Source of the DNA: Bilabrum cf. latius
Taxonomy: Eukaryota; Bigyra: Bicosoecida; Bigyra; Bicosoecida
DNA length: 64,000 nucleotides
NCBI GenBank assembly: GCA_965178125.1
Contig: OZ237750.1
Location: 930,001-994,000, forward strand
Direction of reading: 5' to 3'
Below are positions 1-12,279 of this stretch, one piece after another. Numbering within the stretch: position 1 is the stretch's first letter; each line of letters opens with the position of its first letter. Position numbers and translations under genes: made by a program. Under the pieces are notes generated by a model. The model worked only from the letters and a program-made list of their open reading frames with translations. It had not been told where the DNA came from and searched no databases.

Positions 1-3000
1 CACCATGGCAACCTGCTCGGCCTTGCCACGGACCACCTGCTCCTCGCGTGACACGATGGCGCGCTTCTCGGCAACGGACTCACTCTACTTTGCAAGTTGA
101 GCTAGAAGCTCCTGCGTAGACCGCGCATTCTCCGCTAAAATGGGCTGTGTCTCGGTCATCTGGTCGCGCAGACGTACCACGGTCTCCTCCACGTTCTCCA
201 GGCGGTGAATACCAAGAGTCAGGCGGTAGATAGCCGCGCGCTGCTCGCTACAGCGGTGGCTCAGCCTCGCAGCAAACATCTGCACCAGGTCAAGGAAGGC
301 ACGCGGCGTCACGTACACACGCCGCTGCCGCCCGCCTTTCGCGGCGTCCCCACCGCCGGCGGTCTCACCGCGCAGACTCGCAGCCAGGTCAGCCGCTCGC
401 GTGTGAATAGCCACGCAGGCGTCCACGAGCACGTGCCGCAGCCTCTCGTTGATTTCACTGCTAGATCGGAGGCCCTGTGCGAAGGGGGGCAGCAGCTCGG
501 GTCGCTACAGCGTGTACTCGTCGTCCTCGAGCATCTCGCTGCTACCCATGTCCAGGCCCGTGGCGGCCGCGCTGCCAGCACCGAGCCCGGCAGCGAGCTC
601 GCCCTTGCCCGCGTCTCGACTTTGGGCCTCTGGCTGCGCCCCGGGAATGTGAGGAGCAGGAATCGTAGAAGGGAGGCACACGAGGCGCAGCAGCCTCGTC
701 CCGACCGACGACAGGGCTGCGCGCGGCCATTGCTCGAACCAGTCGATGCTGCAGCAGCTGAGCAGCGACGGGAAGGTCCTCAGTCGCCTCCTGAGCGTGG
801 CGCCCACGGGAGAGGTGGCCAACAATATGTGAAGGTTGGCCCGCAGCCTCTCCACAAACGTAGCGTAGAGGTCGTTCTTCGCCGCTGCTTTGGCAAAGGC
901 ATCCTCCTCGTCCTCATCGTCGTCGTCATCACCAATGTCATCGACCTTGCCTGCTGCGGCAGCCGCCTCCTCCTCAGCCTGCACCTTTTCCTCCAGCAGC
1001 TGCTACTCGTCCGCCAGCACCTGCCCCATGCGGCCGTAGATCATCTCCAGCTCATCCTGCTCCCACAGCCCGGGCACCTCGCCCTGATTCAGCACGCAGT
1101 TCACATCCTCAAAGAGCGCCTCCTCGCCCACCATGGCGTCAGGCAGCAGCATAACCGTCTTCTGCTTCTCCACCCCGGCCTTGAGCATCGCTGTCTTGAG
1201 CGACTCGCGGAAGGTTTCCACCGTGTACGGCACGCCACCTTCTCCTTGCACCACATCGCAACGAGCAATGTATGCGGCGAGGCGAGCCAGCGACTGCTTC
1301 CCGCTGCCTGCCACGCCCACGAGCATGGCATGCCCGCGCGGCTGCGACAGCACGCGGCACAGCCGCACCACGTGCTCGATGGCCCCCCGGAAAAACACCA
1401 ACTGCATGGGACTGCGCGGGTAGTCCAGGTTGTGATCCTGCAGGTAGGCATCCAGCAGTCGACCGAGCCGGCTGGGGTCCGGACACTCCTCGTACCTCAT
1501 CTGTGACTCGTCTTCACCCGGAGTGAAGAAAGACCCGAACACGAGAGGACCGATGGTCGCGCGCTGCGTCTCACCGGGCCTTCCCTTCCCGTGCGGTAGC
1601 TGCACGGAGCTCATCCCCGACACGGACGTGGCGGCGATGGATGCGCCATCTCCCATCGACCTCGGCTCAGCCTCCGAGCCTCCGTCGCCGGCACCCGGCT
1701 GGTCTCCAAGTACACCGAGTGCCTCGGGGCCGAAGAGATCCTCCCAAGTCCACGGGAGTCGGAAATACCGATGTAGCGTCTGGACGAGGGTCGTGGTGAA
1801 CCACGTACGGTCTTTCTCGCTGGCGAGCCTGTCGTGGAACAGCCTCATGCACTCGTGCATCCACAGTCGGGCCTGCACGGGGCCAGTCCCGCACTTTTCC
1901 GGCTGCCCCATCAAGATGCCCTTGAACACACCAGCCACGTCACGCAGGTTGAACATATAGTGTGCCTTGCTGGGCGTAGGCTTCATCTCTGCCGTTACCC
2001 TGCGGTACACAGCGATGGTTGACGACACGATCGTGCTTCCCAAAGCACGCACCTCTGTTGGAAATCCTGTAAAGAATGACGTGAGGATCGTACCGAAGAT
2101 CAGGCGCATGGCCTCGTCGGACGGAGCCGGCATATTGAGCACGGTCATGTGGCGTGAGAAGCGCTCGTCCAGCGTCTGACGGCCACCACTCGGCGGCGCT
2201 CCCGCAGCAAGCATTCCGAAATCTGACACCTTGGACCAGTGCAGCTTGCTGCGGTCGTACCACCCGCCGCTGTCAAGCAGCTGCCGCAGCAGCTCGATGG
2301 GTGGCTGAGCGCCGTACTCCTCCTTGGCCGGCATGTTCACGTCGTCTACGAAGATGACCGCGCGCGTCCCCGACGGAGGTGTCAGCGAGCCCTGGCCCCT
2401 GCGCACGAGCCTCATCTCGATGGACTCCTGCACGATCGTGCTCGAGGTGCGGGCCGACATGACCAGAGACACTGGGTGCGTCCGCTAGGCCGAGACGTAC
2501 TCTGCGCCCACCCCGGCAAGAAGGGCCTGCCTATGAGCGTCTTTCCCATCGCCGTCCTCCTTGCCCTCCCGCCCGCTGGCTCTTGGCGTTCCAGCCCCCG
2601 ACTCGGCATGGCTGCTACCATCCTCGTCCTCCAACTGCTGGGCGGTCAGCTCGACGATCTTCGACAGGAGGACGCTCTTGCCCGTGCCCGTGGTGCCGGT
2701 CATGAACACGGGCCGAGAGGCAAGGAACACCGCCCCGTCCTCGGGGAACTTGTAGTCCCAGCCGTCCTCCACCGTCGCGGCTGCCGCTCGCTCGAGCGCC
2801 GTCCCCCGCCCCCCTGCTCCGAAAGCAGATGAGCTGGGCGTCTTGGGAGTTGTCGGCTTCTTCTTCGGACTGCCGCTTCCACCAGAGCCGCTCGCACCGG
2901 CACCGGCACCTGCAGCTCCACCAGCGACCCATCCGACGGGCAGCCCAACTCGGTCGTGGATCGGGGCCATACCCTTGGTATGGGTCTCGAGGAACGCCGG

Positions 3001-6000
3001 GCCAAACGAAAGCAGCTGTGTGAGTCGGCCGAAACGGACCGTATCAGAAGTTGGCACGATCAGCGATGAGAGGACTGCAGGGTCGTTCGAAGGGTTCACC
3101 TGCGGGACAACATCGCGCCAGGGCCGAAACAAACCAGCCTCAAGCCCCTCTTCGACTCGTACGAAAAAGTCGAAGCACATGCCGGCTGACGGCAAGCCTG
3201 CCTCGATGCCAGCCCGTCGCAGTCCGTCCCGCATGGCTTTGTCAAACCCTCGCCAGTGATCTTCGGCCAGCTGACCGCCCACTGCCCACGTGGCGGCAAA
3301 GGTGGCCAATCTGTCCATGAGGCGCACGGCCTGTGTCAGGTCCTTGTCCCAGCGGACCCCATCCTTTTCGATGTCCGCGATGCAGGACTGCAGCAGCGCC
3401 AGACATGAGACGACGGCAGCCGTGCGCCCGCTCTTGATCGGCACCTCGGCCTCACTCTCTACAAACTTGAAAAGAGCGGGGAGGGTGCCCAGCAGCACGT
3501 ACTGCAGCCGGACTCTGCAGGCCTTTGGCAGGAATGCGCGCGCAAAGTCACCACCAAGCCACGATCCCACGAGAGGCTCCCAGCCGAGGTCAGTCTCGGC
3601 CACAAACACGACTCCCAGCCGGCTCACTGTCGCCGGAGAGGCATGCTGCAAGTCGCCCACCTCGAACAGCACGCGCATATGTGGCTTGAGCCTGACGCGC
3701 TCACCGTTGGCCAGGCAAAGCATCTGGTTGTCATCCAGCACAGTGTTGAGACTCTCAATCCACACAGCGTCCACTGGCCCGTCGAACACGATCCAGTGGC
3801 GATCCGGACCCGGGTCCTTGGCCGCTCCTCGCAGCAGAGCAGACGCAACGCCGTCGCTCCACTCCTGTGACACGTCGTTGAACGTGCCGTACAGCTCCTG
3901 CAGAGTCACGCTCTTAGGGTTAAGCTCATGCAGCACAATCCTCGAGGGGTACTCCTCCCTCTCCTTTTTCGCGTCCAGGATGATGCGCCTGCTTGAGGCA
4001 CCGTGCGACAGGCCGTGTGAGCTGCGGCCAGCAGAGTGCAGGGAGCCCTTGCTCGAACTGGCACCGAGGCCGCCCTCTGCTCCAGCGTTGCTGCTCGCCG
4101 CGCGGTATGCCCCGCCGAACATGGGCGATGTGGACACCTGGATGCGGTTTGGCTGCTCACCGCCTGCCCCGCCGCCGGCCTGCTGTGCCACACCGTACGG
4201 GACGATGGAGGAGCTGGATCGGGCGTGGCTGCCCATCCCGGACCTGCCCCCACTCGCGACCGATCCGCCCGCGCCCAGGCCTGAGATCCTGTACCCGAAG
4301 TCCAGCTGCCTGACCTTGTGCAGCGGCAAGCCCTTCTTTCTGGCAAAGTCGCGCTCCGACAGGTCGGTCATCGCAGCGGCCAGCACACGCCGAATCGTTG
4401 ACTTGCCCATGCCGGCTGGGCCCACGATCGCCGCACCGAATCGCACGTCCAGAGTGTCCCTCAGCTGCTGCGTCTTAGTGATCTGCCTCTCGACCACCTG
4501 CAGCCCATTACGCTTCACCTCGTCCAGCACAGATTTGCGGAGCTTCTCATCCGCCCTGTACGGCAACACGATGCCAGGGAACAAATCGCCCACGATGGCA
4601 TGGAAGAGCGGCAGGTCCTCGGCAAGAAACTTGGGCACGTTCGCATCCCGCATTGCCTTGATCAAAATCGCGTCTTCCGCAGACGAGACGGCTGGGCTCA
4701 CGTCGCCGCTGCCACCGGACCCAGCACCACCCGAGGGCGTAGGGGAGAAGCCTTCTCCATCCATGCCCGCACCAGCCCCACCGCCTGCAGTTGGGCTGAA
4801 TGGCGAGAAAGGGATACCTCCTCGGCCTCGTCTAGGCTTCTGGTCCTCCAACAGCTGGCCACCCTGCTTCCGCCTCAGGTTGCCAGCCATCACCAGCACG
4901 CTCTTCACCGCGCGCAGGCCGAAATCGTAATGCTTCTGCTGGCTGAGCTGCTCTGATGACAGCTTATAGAGCTTGGTCATCTTGCGACTCAGCGACCGGG
5001 CCGTGCGGAATCCCTACGCAAACAAGAGCACCTCCGCGATGAGGCTGTAGTCGGGGACCATCATGGCAACCGGTCGGAACAGAGTCTTGAGGTTGTCGGG
5101 CAGCTCGGTTCGGCCTGCGTACCCGGGATTCATGGTGACTATGACGTGGTACTCACGCAGCGAGATACTGCGGCCTTGGAACTGCACCGTATCATCACCT
5201 CTCATGCGGCCCTCCCGCAGCTCCATCATCTGCTGGGCAATCACGGACAGCACCTCGATGTCGATCCTGTTGAACTCGTCAAGACAGCTCCAGGCCCCCG
5301 CCTCGGCAAGCCCCGCAAAGAGCTGCCCGATCATTGTGTGCGTGATCTGCTCCGAGCAGTTAAACACGATGCACTGGATCGCCAGCCCCTTGGCCAGGTC
5401 TTTACTGCTCTCCGTCTTGCCAGTGCCGGCGGGCCCAGCAGGGTTGGCGCCCAGCCGCATGCGCAACGCCCCAGTGATCGTCATCCAGCAGCGGTCCGTC
5501 AGTGGGGTGATCACAAGACGTGTGGTCCTGCCCTCGTACTCGAGGCCATACTTGACTGTTGAGTCTGCCTGCCTTGCTACGCAGTCATCCCCCTCAGACG
5601 CATCGGCGCCCCGTCGCCAGTACATGCGCAGCTGCTGCTGCCACGCGAAGTCGCTTGTCTTCGATACCTCTTCCTGCACCAGCCTCTCAATCACCGACCG
5701 ATTGTGCACGTCGGCCGTGACAAGCGCGGTAGCGGTCGCCCTCTGCAGATTGCTTAGTCTGCCGCGAACCTTCTTTACCAGCATGTCCAGCGCTCGAATC
5801 TGCACCTGCAGCCATGTTGCGAGCGACTAGGCAGAGTCGTGCTATCCGGGAGGACCCAGCACGCTTCCAGACCCCGCCACGCTGCGCTGGGCCGCCCCTG
5901 TCGCGGCGATACTGGCGGCAACGGAGCCGCGGTGCGCCCCCGCCACGGAGGCGGCACCAGTCACGCCAGAGTGCAAACTGAGCCGGCTGCTTGCTCCGGG

Positions 6001-9000
6001 CAAGACCCTCCCCAGAGATGAAGAGTCCCCGGGCTTCAGACCAGGTACCGTGCGCCCCGCGCCTCCGCCACTGCCCAGCAAGGCCAGGATCTGGTGCCCG
6101 CCCCGGCCAGTGATGGCGGCCTCGGTGCCTCTGGCCCACATGATCTGCGACACCGCTGTGATCACCTGCCCAGGCGTGTCAGAGAGCGCAAACTCCTCCC
6201 TGGGAATCTTGAGGAAATCATTAATCCCTTTCTTGAGAGCGCGCTGCAGCTGTGCCTTCATGTTGAGCTCCACATTCCCCAGCCATTCATCCACCTCGCC
6301 GTGCACCTTTAGGTTGCGGCCCAGCTTGAAAGCCTCCCCTTCCGCGCTCACCAGGTGGGTGACGTCCACTGTTCCGCCAGTCACCTCCTCAAGCCGCAGG
6401 CTTGCCACGTTGTCGAACATTTTTTGCACGTGCTGCTGCACTGCTCGAGCGTCCTGCGCATTGCTGAGGATGTTCAGGAGGTCGTCGTTCGACAAGAAGT
6501 AGAATCGCGCGAATGCCCTCCGCTTGCGGTCCAAGAATCTCTCCAGTCCTTTTTGCACGTAGTCCAGCGTGAGGTTGTGCTTCATCAGCTGCTCCCGGAG
6601 CTGGGACCGCGTCACGGTCCGCAGCGCGTTGGGATCCTCCCTGGTCTTCTTCATGATCTCGCGGTATGCCTGGTCCACACCTTGGAAAGCCCGGGCCTCG
6701 CTGGCCAGCTCCTCCTGGATCTTGCTGCGGCCACGCCCGCCAGACATGGAGCCGCCCGAAAACACGGGTTGCAGGTACATCCACTGCCGCTAGACAGACA
6801 CCCACTCGCCCAGCGTCTCCTGCAGCTGGTGCAGCCTAGTCGCCAGCTCGTCCACCTTTGGTCGAATTCTGCCCACGAACCGGGAACCCAGCACCGAGTT
6901 GAGAGAGACGAAGCTCTCATCCAGGGCATCGAAGATATCATCCACTCCGGTCAGGATCTCCACGTCCCGCAGGTCCTTGTAAGGGATCGTGTCCAGCTCT
7001 TTGGTCTCCCATACGCCGCGGATGCGATCCAGCACGGTCTCCAGCTGCGCTTCCTGGGTGGCCTCCAGCGCGACCTGGGATATCTCGGCAGATTTGTGCG
7101 TCACGCCCTTCTCCACCAGCGTGCCGACGAGCACGATGGGCTCGTCGAACAGCCGAAAGCCGCCCAGCAAGCCGTGGATTCTCTCCTTGTGAGACTGCTG
7201 CAAGGACGTGTTCTTGAGGTCGCCCAGCACGGGAGCGAGTTGCTTTACCTCGGACAGCAGCGCCCGCAGCATCGTCAAGACAGGGCTCGACCTCAGCACG
7301 GTGCTACGTCCTGCCACGGCCGCAAATTTAGAGAAGGCCCTCATTTGTGCGCGCATGTCGGCCGGGTCGATTGCCTTGTGGAAATCGCTGTCTAGCCACT
7401 GCTCCATCTTCTCCCTCCAATCGCGGACGGACTGCCAGAGCCGCAATTTCAGGCTCACGTCCTCCTTGAGCTCGTGCAGCTGCGAAAAGTCCGTACGCGT
7501 GAGTCTGAGGATCGTCTGATACCGCGCGTACGTGTCTGCTTCTCGAGAAAGCCGCTGCACGGCATCGTCGACAGACCGCAGGTGCCCGATCGCGTCTTCT
7601 GGCTCCGCCCGCGCATTGTGCACGATCATTTCATCGGCGCGGCGCTTCGTGTCAAGGATGGCGGCGCGCAGCCGCGGCATGGTAGTCTCGAGTTCTCTGC
7701 CGAATCGCGTCTTGTTTGCCTCTACCACGCTCTGCACCTGCTGCACTAGCTGGCCTACCTTTACGTACAGCAGACTCGTCATCTGGTGGGCAGTCCTGAG
7801 CTGCTCCGGGGCGGGGAACTCCTCCTCTTCGATGATCGTGAACAGGTCGTTCACCCTCTCCATGGCCTCTCTCCACTCTTCCTGCTTCTGGGTGGCCTCC
7901 TTTAGCGCGTCGAGCAGGCGGATGAACTCGTGCACGTCTGCGGGCGCCACTTCGAGCTTCTCCTCCGAAGCGCGGAGGTCTTCGTATAGGCTGTCGTTGC
8001 GGGACTTGGCTACAACTGGAAGCACCCGGCTGAGCACACGGAGGAAGCGAGACGGGTGAGGCGCCAGATCGCGCTGCAGCTGAGTGGTCTGGATGTCGAT
8101 CTGTCCGATGGCTCGCAGGGGGCGGATGGCACGGAACCAGGCGTGGTGCACGTGCCTAGACTTGATGAGCTGCCGCAGAACGTGCGTGCTGGTGGCGTCC
8201 ACCCGGTCGTAGCTCAGCCGGCTCGTGTCCGCTGCATCGCGCAGAGCCAGCTGCCGCAACCACTGGAACGCCGCCGCGTACTGACTGGCCGCATCGTACG
8301 ACTCCCTGACGTGGGATACGACCTTGTCCGCCAGGCTGGTGAACAGGTCAGTAGACAAAAGCATCGACTCGACCTGGGAGGCGGGGTCTGAGCCGGACCC
8401 GCCGGCGCCGCCATCGTCCAATGCGGCGCCAGAGGCAGGGACGTCCGAGACGCCCAGGCTGGGGGTCGCGCCGTCCTCAACAATGAAGGCAAGCACGTCT
8501 TGAAAGTCTGCGTGCGCCAGCAGTGACGGCACAGAGGACACCACGCGCACGCCCTGGAAGAGCACGTGCTCGAGTCGGTGCGTCACGAGGTCGCTGGCCG
8601 GCGACAGCCCCAGGCCGAGCCGGTTGCCGTTGTGCCTAACCGTGTCCTCGTACTCATCATCGGCGGCAAGAGGGGGCTCCAGGGCGGGCGCATCGGTGCC
8701 CAGCGGAGGCTTGCGCACGTACGAATCCTGTTCCTCCTCCTCACTTTCCTGCTCCTTCGAATCACCGCCAGTGGCGCCTTTCTTGGCTGCTTTGGGAGAG
8801 CCCGAGCCAGGCTGCTGGTGCGGCTCGGCGGGCTGCAGACTGGCCATGCTGCCCGACTCGGCGATGGCCCGCCGCGCAGCTTCGTTTTCGTCTGCCATGG
8901 CCCGCGCGGCGATTGCATCCTCGGATATCTCGGCCTGCAGCTGCACAGCGAAGAGCGGCGGGGCGGGCCGCAGCCCCTCAAGGCTTAGACTGCGGAGGGC

Positions 9001-11908
9001 CTGCGTAGCCGCCATGGCCGGTTCCTGCGCTACGGTACCAGCCGCGTGCTCGATCGCCTTGGTAGCCTCGTCCTGCGGCATAAAGTGCGCTGGGTCACCG
9101 AGGCTGCCCTCGGGACCCACTGCCCCTCCCAAGGCGGCGTGGCCCTCGGAGTCTCCCGCTGCAGAACTGCCGCCCGCGAGGTTCTCTTCCTCGGTGGCGG
9201 CAGCCGCGCCCTCCGGCTGCTCCTCCTCGATGCCGTCGGAGAAGCGTCCCTCCGAGGCCCCGGGCAGCGCGAGGCCGCCCCCCTTCTGCCGCATCTCGGC
9301 CCAGTACATGCGCTGGTACACCCGCGGGTCGAGGTGTTCCGCCAGCCAGCTGGTGCTGGCGATCGCTACGCTGTACAGCGAGTGCTGCACCATCACGTCC
9401 ACCATGCGAACGAAGCGCGCGAGCCTCCGCCCATGCCTGCGGGTGGCTGCACGCCTGGTGAAGCCGAACGACAGCACTTCACCGGTAGTAGAGGGATCCG
9501 CCAGCATCGCTGCCCTGGTCTCTGTCTCCACATCGACCAGCGAGGAGCCCCCGCCGTACAGACTGGAACCCTGGTCCAGGCCCTGCGGCATGGACCCCGA
9601 GCCTGGTGCGAACCCGCCGGCGCCCCTTGCTGCACTTGAGAGCGAGCCCGAGCCTAGAGATGCCAGGCTACCGTGCTCCGCTGGTCCCATCCCCGGGTGC
9701 GATGCCTGCTGCCGCCCGATCGCCAGCCCAATCGAGGCAGGCGAGGCCGTCAGACCAGCAGCAGCCCCTACCCCGGCCACCCCGCTTCGGGTGGACGGCA
9801 GCCTGGCCAGGATCACGCGAGCCTCCCTGTTCGCGTGCCTCCTCTCCCGGCGGGCCTCCCTTGCCCTGGCTGCCACCCAAGCCGTAGACCCCACCCCTCG
9901 CCCAGAAGCACCCGCACTGGTGTCCAGCTGCTCGGATCCTTGCGCACCGAGTCCACCCCCGAGCTGGTTCCCGTTGTTCCCCGAATCGGGACCCTCTTCC
10001 TGCGCGCCGCCCGCAGCCAGCATCACAGATCCCTGCATGAGGCTGGAGCCGCCCCCGTCCAGCAACGAGCTCTGCTCCCCGTCCACCAACATGCGCTCCT
10101 CGTGCCTCTGGCGGAGCTCCGCAACGGCTTCGTCCACCACGTCAGCGAGGCTGGTGACCCTCCACTCCACGTCATCGTGGTCCAGCTGCCCCATAGTTCC
10201 GAAGCCAGACACGGCCAGCGCGGCGCGCATGGACCGCTCGCACGCAAGCCTCACGCGCTTCCTCAGCGCGTCCACAAATCCGTGAAGTACCACAGCCACG
10301 TCGGACCGCCTCTGCTCCTGCGCCGCCACGAACTGCGCAAGGGTGTAGGTGCGGCCGTACTCTAGGTCGAAGAGGCCGCACTACTCCTGCAGCCTGAGGC
10401 AGCCTGCCCGCACGGCCCTTAGGCATCGCTGCAGCAGCGGGTCCAGGAGCGGCAGCCGGGCGTGCAGCTTGCGCACGGCCCCGTTTCTCTTGTTCCGCTT
10501 GGCCAGGAGAGCCCATGCCTTGAATGCGCGCTGGGAGTGGTACTGCCGGAAGAAGGGCCTCTGCCGCATGAGGTAGTAGAGAAAGTACTCGCGCTCGAAC
10601 TCAGCCAAGGGCACGAACTCGGGTGTCTCGCCGTCCCGGGACCACGTCAGACCCTCACTGGACAGCGTGACGATGCTGCCGCGGGGTGCACGCGCCGCCT
10701 CGTCCGGAGAACAGAGCTCCAACTCGTATTTGAGTCCTCGCGGCGACTTGAGGTACACAAATGACTGCCCCTGGATGTGGGAGGGGTGGAACCTCGGGTC
10801 CCTGCACAGCTTCTGCGAGTAACGAGTGACCAAGGGGAGTAGGGGGGCGATGGAGGGGGGCGATGGGCAGGGATGAAAAAATGGTGCGCGCAAGTGATGA
10901 GCAATGGTAGCGATAGGCAAGGCAGCAATCGGCCAAGCACGCCCAACCCAACCCAATCCAGCCCAACTTCAACCTCAACCAAATACTCACGTCTATGAAC
11001 GACCTGAACTCCCCGATATCGCCCTCGCCCACCTTGTTGGCGGTGCCTCCCAGCCGCTGTTTCTCCGCTGCTGCCTCCGCCACGTGCTCCTCGAGGGCCT
11101 TGCGTCCGGCCAGGCCCTTGCCTTGCCCCTTGCCCCTCAGTGTGTGGTCCAGCTCCCGCTGGTGAGCCAGGAGGGCGCCCACGGCTGAGCCCTTCCCGAA
11201 CGCAGAGTGCTTCATCTGCGCGCGGGCCTTTAGGGCAGCAGTGGCCTCGTCGTCCCCGGAGGCGCCCGATGATTTGCCTTCTTGTCGGAACCGCCGGCTT
11301 AGTGTGCCCGCTGGACGCACGCTGCGCCCGCCTGCGCCCCTCCGCCGACCTCTAGACCCGAACGCGGTGCTAGCTCCGATTCGCTGCCTCGACCGAGTCG
11401 AAGATTTACTCTCGGAATCGCCAAGAGCAGCTGATTTTGAGCTAGATGAAGCTGATCCAAAACCCCTGCTTCCCTATGAGGGTTCCATGAGCGCAGTGGT
11501 GCGAGGCCCAGGAGCTTGTGGCGGTCTGGCTCCGCTAGGTGGTGCCGGGACTCTGGCAGCAGCTGCAGCTTGCTCCTCTGCCTTTCTTGCAAGATCCCTC
11601 GCGCTTTGTGATAATAGATGCTGCCGTGCCAAGTGTGCATCTGGCCTTGTCGTTTTTCCTCGCAGAGTGATCGGCACCGGTTTCCTAGGGGTGAGACCCT
11701 CAGCATCGTGTCCCTATCCGGCACTCATTGCAGGAACAAGTGGCATGTGCAGCTTATCGGATTTCTGTAGTGCTGCTCTAGTACTAGGAAGACTCGGATC
11801 TGCGACGGACAGTCTCGTTGCTAGGTCGGCCGCGAGTTTTGCATGGGCTTGCCGCTCCTCCGGGGTCCAGTCCTCCACGCGAGGGCTGCGCGGGGAACGA
11901 GCAGCCAT
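1..11908 (-). CDS. Axonemal inner-arm dynein heavy chain, DNAH6-like (partial, C-terminus outside window)
   Basis: Motor subunit of a single-headed axonemal dynein that slides doublet microtubules using ATP. The start is the ATG at 11908. Exon 1 (11908-10991) joins exon 2 (10812 onward) over a 178-nt intron (GTGAGT..CGCAG). About 3,910 residues lie in the window: N-terminal tail, linker, then AAA1 with P-loop GPAGTGKT (about residue 2097) and the hallmark NPGYAGRTELPDNLK, AAA2 P-loop GPAGMGKS (about 2436), AAA3 GTTGTGKS (about 3011), AAA4 GVAGSGKQS (about 3474) and the start of the stalk coiled coil. The microtubule-binding tip, AAA5, AAA6 and C-terminus are missing. After AAA1 the text resembles DNAH6 (KHYDFGLRAVKSVLVMAGN). 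Eleven in-frame TAGs (11716-11714, 11476-11474, 10383-10381, 6792-6790, 5844-5842, 5829-5827, 5016-5014, 2487-2485, 1005-1003, 507-505, 87-85) interrupt one continuous frame. The TAG at 5016-5014 sits where dyneins carry Q or E. Low-complexity insertions are present in the tail and AAA2. Subfamily is less certain than family. Confidence 0.95.
10813..10990 (-). other. Spliceosomal intron in the dynein gene
   Basis: Read on the minus strand, the sequence opens GTGAGTATTT at 10990 and closes CTCGCAG at 10813. Removing it joins ..FRSFID to KLCRDPRF.. in phase 0. The interior codes for nothing like a dynein. At 178 nt it is the longest intron I can define that is not in the rhamnosidase or CHS genes. 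Confidence 0.85.
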
Positions 11909-12279
11909 TCCTCTAGCTTTGCAATTGATTTGTTTTTACGTCCTAGAACGTGTATGCGAAGAATGGACTGTCGGTGCTTCGGTTCAACTTCTGAATCCGT
12001 CAACGGAATATCGGCCGGCGGTCGCAACCGTTTGAGTACGGCCGGGCCAGTGGTCGCTCAAGTCTTGTAGCTGCATCGACCGGCGAGCGGGCATTGATAC
12101 TGTTGTTGGCGTCACACATGAACAAGTAGAGGTAAGCTGAGACTTAGGATGCTCCTTTACCGGTACTCGGTCAATGCACAGGGCGCGAATCTCCCCAATT
12201 CTCAGATTGCCAGCGAACCTTCAATGTCGAACGTTCGTTGATCAATTAAATCTTGGAAACGGCAAATCCTGGTGATACC
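11909..12279. promoter_or_regulatory. Divergent intergenic region, dynein / CASP
   Basis: This 371-bp gap separates the minus-strand dynein start from the plus-strand CASP start and must hold both promoters. I see no TATA box or RNA gene I would defend. An ATG at 12118 is followed after four codons by AGGTAAGC, which looks like a donor, but an in-frame TAA at 12247 and the lack of a good acceptor after it argue against an upstream CASP exon. Confidence 0.4.

Noticed and set aside
205-1506. Long plus-strand ORF opposite the dynein gene
   Set aside because: Shadow frame of GC-rich coding sequence; no domain, while the minus strand encodes recognisable dynein AAA4 and stalk.
12118-12135. Possible upstream first exon of CASP (ATG AAC AAG TAG AG|GTAAGC)
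   Set aside because: An in-frame TAA at 12247 and no acceptor between it and 12280 block a join to the main frame.
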